This document shows positions 56,121-64,000 of a stretch of 64,000 bases of DNA, piece after piece; position 1 is the stretch's first letter; each line of letters starts with the position of its first letter. Both the position numbers and the translations under genes were made by a program. The DNA is taken from NCBI GenBank assembly GCA_024509875.1, contig JAMPIV010019842.1, positions 1-64,000 on the forward strand. The letters run 5' to 3'. The notes under the pieces were generated by a model, which searched no databases, was not told the origin of the DNA, and worked only from the letters and a program-made list of their open reading frames with translations. This DNA is from Oreohelix idahoensis. Taxonomy: Eukaryota > Mollusca > Gastropoda > Stylommatophora > Oreohelicidae.

Positions 56121-56483
56121 AGGAGCACACACACACTATAAGATCGTATAGATAAAACATGTGTTGATCTAATAACACTAAAGAACACAAAATTAACAAC
56201 TACCATAACGTGCGTGATCAATAAGTTAAACGAAATAAAAGAATACAGGCAGATGATATTAACTATGTGAATTTTATTACAACAGTGTTGAAACAAAATC
56301 TGTGCCAAAAAAACAAAACTCCATTTTGAATTAACTTTGATCAGCAGGACGTTAAAAAACATACAAGAATCAAACCCTAAATACAAAGGTAAAGGATTCC
56401 CATTTACACGAACCTTGAGGCGTATTGGGAATATGGATGTTGTAGGGCCCATATTTTTCACGACCATCAAGCACACTAGTGGT

Positions 56484-56580
56484 GATTGTGGTCAGTCAAT
56501 AAGACGCCGGCCTCCTTAACTTCCGCATAGTTTTTTCTATGGTAACCCAATTCCATTGATGGCAGGGTCGACCCCCGGCT
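56484..56580 (+). mobile_element. Possible tRNA-derived SINE head
   Basis: TGGTCAGTCAATAAGACGCC then GGCCTCC resembles an A-box half of a tRNA-like SINE, and GGGTCGACCCCCGGC about 45 bases further resembles a B box with trinucleotide-level mismatches. No tail or target duplication was found. Confidence 0.35.
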
Positions 56581-56629
56581 AGCCCGTTTGCGATCTAAAC
56601 AAAGTTCCCACCTCAACTAGGGAATCCGA

Positions 56630-57115
56630 ACATGGAACACCGAGTGATAAAATTTTTAAAATGGTTCGATAGGTCAGATTTAAATTCCTATAACACGAGT
56701 CACATTCAGTCAAGTCGTGAGAAATCACGTGCAAAATTAGGTAGTCTCGGAACACGTGCCCCACATTCAGGCAGGTCGAGATTACGTTTGATCTCTTCGA
56801 TAAAAATTCCAAGGAACCACCAGTGACAAAATATTTAAAATGGCCGATGTCAGATTTTAATTTCCTAAATAACGTGTCAAATTCAGGCAGAACGGGATCA
56901 CGTGCAAAATTCAGGCAGTGGGGATCGACGTTGAAGTCTCAGATATAATCAATGAGGACCCACCAGATTGATAAATATTTAAATGGCCGAAAAGATTGGA
57001 ATTAATTTTCTATACACGTGCCAACAGATCAGGCAGTCGGGAACACGTGCAAAAATTCAGGCAGTCGGGAATCACGTTGAGTCCTCAGATATATAAAAGA
57101 GAGACCACCAGTGCA
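56630..57115. repeat. About 150-190-bp tandem repeat, three diverged copies
   Basis: Each copy contains ACCACCAGTG/ACCCACCAG, AAATATTTAAAATGGCCGA, a CAGATTT/AATTTTCTATA block and paired CACGTGCAAAATTCAGGCAG motifs ending in GAGTC/AAGTCTCAGATATA. The copies start near 56633, 56815 and 56958. Differences are largely short indels. Confidence 0.75.
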
Positions 57116-59040
57116 TTCAGAATTTTTGTATAAATTTTTACCAGAGTGACAAAACGTTTGTACGTGTTTCTTTTTTGGTGGCTCTCTCATAGACCCTTTA
57201 CCACTCCGGCAATATCACTTTTTTTTGTGTATCAATTTTCGCTTTCACACCCATTTAACCGGTTTTATTTGGCATAATTATTGATCTTTTCAATCATTAT
57301 TGTGCCCCTTATGCTGAAACCTAGTGGCATCACGTTCTATAGACGACTCCACTCCACTACGAAAGTAATCTGCTATGCAGAAACTATCTTTATCTTTTAC
57401 ATTGTGCTCTACAAGAAGATCTCAAAACTGGTTACGTTCTTCAGGGTCATTACTGACCACTAGCTTATCCACTGAATGAGTCTGAAACCACCTGAGTAAG
57501 CACCGGTCTTGCCCGATTCGACATAAACGGAAAGGCCAGAATTTTTATGCTGATGAAAATCCGTCTGGGTGATACCACCTAACAAGGTTATAAATTAGAT
57601 TTATTACATCCGCTTGGCACTGATCTTGTCCTGAGTAGTCAATATTGGGCTGGAAGGCATTAGCCAGAAATGTTTCACATATTTGTGAGTGAAGTGAAGT
57701 TGCAATAAAAGAAAGCCGGCGGAAATATTACCTGCATGATTTGGACAAAGCGGTAACCGCGTTAGGAAATATTAAATGTTGATATTTTAACAACACGTGA
57801 GGGATATTGTTGAAATTAGGTACCCCGCCCACCCCAGTGCAACAGTACTTTCGTTTAGGTTATGGGATATGATTGTCCTGAATAAACAATGAATTTCATT
57901 GGAAATATCGACGGTAAAACACATCTGAGATTTGAAACAGATAAGTGGTATATACAAAAATATCGAAATCAGAGACCACAGAACTCAGATGGACTGAATT
58001 CGCATCGACCACGCGAACAACTCACCAAAAGCCAGTGAGACACATCGGACTTAGAATTTCCTATAATGATTAAGTGACAGATCAACAGTATTTGGGAAAC
58101 TTAAAACCTAAAAAGCCAGCAACGAGCCTTCTATAAAATACAAACTCTTAAAAACGTATGGGGACCAGGATTTTAAAATTAGAGTGACAGGATACGAAAA
58201 GGAATTGGATTACCAATCGCCGTCATACGGTGAAACTCTCCATACCAAGTGTTTCGTAGGATTGACCCCGTCCATAAAAGTGATACAAAATTTTCCACAC
58301 CTAAGTGATTTTGAGAGCATAAAACCTATATTTGATTCGTGTCAATTCTTAAACAGTGGTGCGAGGAGAATGTGAAAATACCCAAATTGAGGTAAGTGTA
58401 ACCTTTCCTTTTTACAAATGTGAATTTTGGAAAATGTTTCTGCATAGTCTATAATACAAAAGAAGCTGCAACCTCAACACAATATGAAAATAAGTCTAAA
58501 TCATAAACAAAGCACTACCGAAAGCGCTAGTGGATTGTCCTTCCTTGTTAGTCGTGCGGGAATATCCGCCAGCAGAGGCGACCCCAGACTCCGACTGGAG
58601 CCGTGATGAGTACTGATTATATCATATGTGTCTCAAGTGTAACAAAACCATTTTGTGGATGATACATGTAACACTGTTTAATGCTAGATTCATCGCACAG
58701 AATGCATTATCACGCTTCGTCCAGACACATGATACAAGTTTAAAAGCAAAAGAAGAATATTGGTGAATTTTAAATCAACTTATACCTGAAGTGAACATTG
58801 TGTAACTACAAGGATTTAATTCTTGCCTGATAAGCTTAACATTGATGGGTGGACAGCAAGAATGCCGCCTGTTAATTGGCAACCCACAAAATGTTACTTA
58901 ACATAGAGGCGTTTTGTTTTTCTATGTTTGTCTAAAAGTTGCCGTGGAACAAAGAAGCAAGTTGTGAGTGAAAAGCAGGGAATCCACAACCAAAGAAGCC
59001 TAAATCGGACAAAGTTTGTTGAGAAGTGCCCACATCACCA
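57116..59040. other. No confident gene in about 1.9 kb
   Basis: Only short ORFs without motifs were seen. A stretch near 58840 (TAACATTGATGGGTGGACAG) resembles 61407-61426, suggesting a weak dispersed repeat. Confidence 0.35.
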
Positions 59041-59132
59041 AGACATATATATTATCATATATATTATATATATATTTATAAATATATATTATATATATAT
59101 ATATGATATATTATATATATATATATATATAT
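59041..59132. repeat. TA-rich microsatellite
   Basis: Almost pure alternating A/T for about 90 bases, with a few breaks. Confidence 0.95.
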
Positions 59133-61044
59133 GCACTAACGGGCTAAATACCGTTGCTTAAAAAAAAAAAAAATCCTTTTCACAAAAGGCGACCGGCCAG
59201 ATATAGGATAAACACATGTTCAGGCGCTAAGCATCATTGTTCTTGTCTTCCTGAATTATCTTTGGTATTTAGACCTCCCCTAAGGGAAAAGCGTCACTAC
59301 TCTACCAATCAACATCTCTGTCCAAGAGTAATTCTTAGGGAGTAAGGTAGCCCTCTTTGATGACCCATATTTAGATTACTCTTGAGTATTTAGCCACTGT
59401 ATAGACCGTTACTGCGAAGCATGTGGGGGCAATCCGTGATAAACAAATGGCCCTCCACATTCTAGCTTCACAAAAACAATTCTCACTGTAAGAACAATAG
59501 AAAATGACTAGCTTATTTTTAAGAGAAAAAAGTAAAATAAAATGTACTAAGGACAACATACAAATGCCTCATTTGTTTTTTTTCTCTAAAAATAAATTGT
59601 CTGCTTTTAACTTTTATATATTAAAAGCATAAACAAAAATTTGTGTTCCCATATTCGTTCGCCAACTTGTGTTGAGTTTTCATGAGGAAGTTTTGATGGC
59701 AGCCTAAAAAATTAAAATGAAAATTTAAACATAAACCATCGTCAATTCTGGGATGTGATACTGTCCAAGTGGCTAAGATGCTTGTTACCCGATGCATACG
59801 TGCTCGTTGTGATGAAATCAGTTTGTGCACACGTAATATAAACTCTCAACCACTCCGGGCAATAGACCACCTTCCTTTTCTTCATTTTCTCAACTCATCG
59901 TCCTATTATGTGATATATTTATTGCCCTTACATTCTTTTGCTGTTGACCGCACCTCAGTCGTCATTTTACATTCCGCCAGGTGAACCGTAAAACCCATAC
60001 CAAGTTTTAATTAGACAAGGTCATGTGTTAATCAACGGGTTTATCACGTAAGTCAGTCTTGCACACTTTAAAGAGACGTCGGTTGTTTGTGCCAAACGTG
60101 GTTATCGCACAAATAAGCACATAAAGGCCAGAATTGCTATCTAAGGAAGACGACTGGGGGACGGGCGAAAACACAGGTGATCATTAGATAATCGTTAACA
60201 TCTGAGCCCATTCATCGTTATCAAATATTGCCGAAAATCTTTCCTGGTGAAAGAAAACTATTAGAAGGTAGCATCTGGACATCATTTGAGTAACAAGATG
60301 GGTAATTGGTAATGATGAGTTTGCACACATACGACAACGGAAGTATATTACATCCTTAGAAAGAAGAAAAGAACGTGAAGGATTTTTAAAAATGTTAATA
60401 ATTTTAAAACACCGGGGATGAGATTAAATGAAATTTAGACACCACTCCTAAGATAAGTATGCAAACAGCTTATCATTGGTTTGATTTTGAGGAAGCTGGG
60501 AATATTACTTTGGTTCTCATTGGAGTTTGCCGGGAATTAAATTGAGATTTGACGAGAATGAGAGATTTAATCTAACAAATCAGAGACACTGATCAAACTA
60601 CATTGCATCGTCATAATTAGCATTCTCCTAGGAAGCGTGAGACATTGCTTAGAATTGATATAATAAGTGACTGATCGAGGTATGGGGAGCTTAGGAATTT
60701 ACAGTAAACCCGCCATATTTAAAAATATCAGATGTGAACTCAAGGGACCGGATTTTAGTATTAAGACTAGAAATAAGGAATGCAATCACCGTATTAGAGG
60801 AAAATATTTCCAGATCGTGATTGAGAACACGTATAAGAGGATTATAAATTCCAGACAAGAGACTACCAGAACACCGTATAAGATGAATTATACAAATTTC
60901 AGACATGTGATTCGAAAGATTTATAAACTAAAATGGTTGCGTCATTCTAACTTGGAGGGGGATTTGATACCCAATTGGAGTAAAAATGTAATTTATTTTT
61001 ACAAATTTTGAATTTAAACTGTTTCTTGCTAAGTGGTTATTGAT
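59133..61044. other. No confident gene in about 1.9 kb
   Basis: The longest ORF is plus 60667-61011 (114 aa, K/R/N-rich, no motif); its composition matches the local base bias. Nothing else was recognised. Confidence 0.35.
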
Positions 61045-61048
61045 ATAT

Positions 61049-61099
<51 letters not shown>

Positions 61100-61118
61100 A
61101 TTATATATATATATATAG
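61045..61118. repeat. TA microsatellite
   Basis: A run of (AT)n of about 70 bases with short interruptions. Confidence 0.95.
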
Positions 61119-61844
61119 TTTATTTATGAACACTACCAGAAGAATGGTGATTGTTTCTTGGCTAAGTAGTGCGGAAAACGAAGCAGGGTAACAGACTCCC
61201 AAATGGAGCAGTAATATGTGATGATTACTAAATGTGTGTAAGTGTATAGGTCCGTTAGAGGATATCTATGTACTTTGTTAATTGTAGTTAAGACTCGGAT
61301 TATTCACGTGTCCAGGAACATTTTTTCGCTTAATACCAGAAGAGTATGTGATTTTAATCTCTTCTTGCGCTAGCTGGTACTCAAGAATTTAATTTCTGAG
61401 AGGATTAACATTGGTGGGTGGACAGGAAACATGCGGTATTAAACTTCAATAGTGTATTGCGCGTAAGCATTGGATCTTTCTAATTATTTTAGAAAGTTGT
61501 TGTTAAAAGCTAAGCGGGTCTGAAGTTATAAACGTTTACTACGCGCTGTGTGAGAAAACGATCAACATGACGCTGCATTGGATGGTCATGTAGAGAGTGT
61601 TTATCATCACTAAAAAGTGCGGTTAACGGGATGGACTGACTAGGTTAATTTTTGTTTAAAAAAAGGCACCGCAAAGGGACTTTTATAATTCGTTACATTG
61701 TGAACGTGGATCAAAAAAACGTTAACAAAGAAACGATGTTCATTCCTGGTGTAACAAATCTTCGTTTAATCACGTGTCAAGTTCTGTACTGTGCAAATGT
61801 AAGGTTTTTTCTGTCATTTTATTTTTAGTGATTTCGATCCCACT

Positions 61845-62022
61845 TTTCATGTGTTAGTTTTATTATTGCTGGTTACTTCCTGAGTAATTAGTTATAGTTA
61901 GTTTTCTAGTTGTGATTGGAGGTGAGAGTGTAGCAAGGAGATAAGTGTTTACGGACACGACATGTGCATACAAGTGAAACACTCTTTTTGTGTTACAGAA
62001 ACTAGACACAATGAAAAACTTT
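61845..62022 (+). repeat. Dispersed repeat, inverted partner of 32943-33132
   Basis: It matches the reverse complement of 32943-33132 over its whole length, including TTTATTATTGCTGGTTAC, TTTTCTAGTTGT.ATTGGAGG and GACATGTGCAT. Confidence 0.75.
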
Positions 62023-62130
62023 ATGAAATCTATGTACAGAGCGATATTCCAACTGGAGGCAATTTGATCACATCAGAAGTGGCCTCGTGTCGATCAGGTT
62101 TTTTGGCCCCTTTAAATTACTTTACACTGT

Positions 62131-62160
62131 AAGAAGGGAGGGGGGGGGGGGAGGGAGGGG
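62131..62160. repeat. G-rich tract with a G14-class run
   Basis: AAGAAGGGAG is followed by a long G run and GAGGGAGGGG. It could form a G-quadruplex on the plus strand. Confidence 0.85.
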
Positions 62161-62387
62161 CCTCACTTGGGTCATGTCCATTCTGTTTATTACTTTGCAG
62201 AAAAATTTGAACCCACCACTCACCCTTGGTTGCAGCTTTTCAACTTCATTCCCTGTTTCTGCCCAGCTGGAGACTAATTGCGAAAATAACCCCTATGTTG
62301 AAAAAACAAATTACTCTCCCAAGTTCCATAGCCCTATGCGATTGTTCCACATCCAGCCACGATGCCCTTTCCGCGAGCTTCATTGAT

Positions 62388-62583
62388 CATACACTGAGGC
62401 AGAGCCACGAGACCTCTCGCACCCTTTACTTCAACAGTAATGACACTTGCAGTGAACCGTTTTTAGTGTCACAAGTCCATGACACAGATTCATACACTGA
62501 TAGGCAGCCACGAGACCTCTCGCCCTACTTCAACAGTAATGACACTTGCAGTGAACCCGTAGTGTCACAAGTCCCTGACCAGG
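62388..62583. repeat. 103-bp tandem duplication
   Basis: CATACACTGA...GGCAGCCACGAGACCTCTCG, TACTTCAACAGTAATGACAC and TTGCAGTGAACC...AGTGTCACAAGTCC each occur twice, 103 bp apart, with small indels. Confidence 0.9.
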
Positions 62584-62589
62584 TCATTA

Positions 62590-63489
62590 TTACTTGGACA
62601 CGTTTGAACGAGTGTTGCTTCTCCAATTCTGGATTAAGAGTGGCACGGTCAGCTCATAATCATTTATTATCATGAGCGCTGACGAAGAATGCAGCACTAT
62701 AATTGGAACGTCTTCAAGATCTTTTTATACTCTATGGGATATTGCCCTTAGCAAGCTTCCCAGTCATTTGCCCAGTCAAGAATAAGATTGTAAACTGCTA
62801 CTTGGTTTACTTGGCTCTTGAGATTTGCTGTTTTCCTACTCTCAGAAATATGTATTTGAGGTACTCGGTCTGACTTGACAAACGCTGTTCGAGTCTTCAC
62901 TTTGCCAGGTCTATTGTAAGCAGTCAGCTCATTTAGTACTTGTTGTGGCGGCAATGTGCTATCGCTCAAGGTCTAATGACACCTTCCAAGACGAGAGCAC
63001 TTGTTCAAGTGTCTGTCTTTCATGGCACAGGAGTCTGTCTGTTAGCATGTTAAGACGTTTCCCCTATGTCACAAGGTTTGCGGACGATGGCAGGAGGAAA
63101 CTATAAATGGGAATTACAGTGTGCGGATGTCACCCCATTACTTAACACAATATAGTGATTAACAAAAGTGACACTTTTTTTTTAAATTACGGAGAGAATA
63201 TTATGAATCACTACACAATAAAGGACCCAATGCTGACTGCTTTGGCTGATTATACAAGTTAACTTTCAGACCGTCCAACTTGTAATATGTTTAAAGTTTG
63301 TCCCACAACACCTGGGTCAATAAAGCACCAACGGACCAGGGGCTGGACAACTTTAGCATGGACAAATCCTGCTTCTACTGTTCCAACGAGACTGTGGTCT
63401 ACCAAAAACAATTTGTCATTGTATCTAGCTTTTACAGTTTTTCAACAGTCAACAAATCGACAAATAACTTTAAAATTTAATGTACGTTT
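62590..63489. other. No gene seen
   Basis: Only short ORFs without recognisable motifs were found. Confidence 0.35.
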
Positions 63490-63710
63490 TCAAGCATTAA
63501 AACCAGTGTAAGATTGTCTATGTGAAAAATATTCATTTTAAAGTAAATTGATAGTTTCAAACTTGTCAATCAGTTGTAAACATAAATGAAAGCATATTCC
63601 AATTTATATTGTGAACACTTTTCATTCAGTGGAGATGTATTGGTAAACATACTCTATCATGTATCGTTAACCTTTTCATTTAAATATAAAAGTTCCTATG
63701 AAAGCTACCC
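63490..63710 (+). repeat. Dispersed repeat, partner of 42165-42405
   Basis: It is colinear with 42165-42405 in the same orientation (shared AACCAGTGTAA, GAACACTTTTC, TTTCATTTAAAT blocks), diverged by substitutions and small indels. Confidence 0.6.
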
Positions 63711-64000
63711 CTAAAATATGAAATTATCACCCCTGGTGGTAACGCTAGTCTTTCACAGAACGAACCACGCTAAGCAGAGCACAGAGAAAAAAAATAAGAG
63801 GACAGAGACAAAAGAATTAGAATCAAAGATGTTCCGTGAGTTGACAGTTGATGAATGTCCTTAAATTGAGAGTTTAGAAGAGGGATAAATCTTCGGGGAC
63901 AGCAGTCGTCGTTTTCCAGTCGTGAACGCCCTAACATTAGAGACAGCTTGTAAACACTGATGGCCAGTAAGAGAAGAAAGAGAGAGCAAAGACATTGAGA

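Noticed and set aside
60667..61011. 114-aa plus-strand ORF
   Set aside because: K/R/N/I-rich composition fits the local AT-rich sequence; no domain, splice signals or repeat partner support it.
1..64000. Bacterial-type operons, CRISPR arrays, rRNA or canonical tRNA genes
   Set aside because: None found. Tandem repeats here have no CRISPR-like spacer structure, and the tRNA-like sequences are SINE components.

Overview
The window looks like repeat-dense, AT-rich nuclear DNA of an invertebrate animal. It holds three LTR retrotransposon structures, a Tc1-type DNA transposon, several broken non-LTR (LINE) reverse transcriptases, a tRNA-derived SINE, a MITE and many minisatellites. There is no bacterial gene layout, no rRNA or CRISPR, and no convincing intact host gene. 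The mix resembles mollusc or other lophotrochozoan genomes, but that placement is inference; no marker gene confirms it.

Layout. Positions 1-16411 are a head-to-tail array LTR-internal-LTR-internal-LTR of one minus-strand LTR element ('family C'). Its only intact gene is a 539-aa Gag-like protein (12184-13803) with a long coiled coil; no protease, integrase or reverse transcriptase is visible. The left copies differ from the right ones mainly by scattered one-base insertions, and a stretch at 9185-9245 is studded with single Ns, so part of the array may be an assembly product. Positions 16412-21868 hold decayed sequence, a LINE tail, a dead Tc1 element (19370-20892, TA target site) and a helix-turn-helix transposase scrap.

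Positions 21869-31724 are a complete but frame-broken LTR retrotransposon ('family A', minus strand). It has 2.5-kb LTRs ending in TGTAGCAAA/TTTGCTACA and the domain order Gag-PR-IN-RT-RNase H. Integrase upstream of a Ty3/gypsy-type RT is the Gmr1-type arrangement, and its capsid has a SCAN-like pattern.

Positions 34570-41449 are a third LTR element ('family B', minus strand), bounded by a perfect CTCTG target-site duplication. It keeps Gag-protease and the last residues of RNase H but has lost the rest of RT and any integrase. Families B and C share a similar asparagine/arginine-rich nucleocapsid-like segment and a similar T-run plus G-run at the polypurine tract.

Positions 41455-64000 contain a LINE interrupted by a SINE with an 8-bp target duplication, a MITE whose terminal motif has been amplified, CRE-like/poly-C repeats, several minisatellites, an additional Tc1 fragment, and long stretches where nothing could be assigned. 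One stop-free stretch with a good splice donor (50365-50699, minus) is the only, weak, candidate for a host exon.
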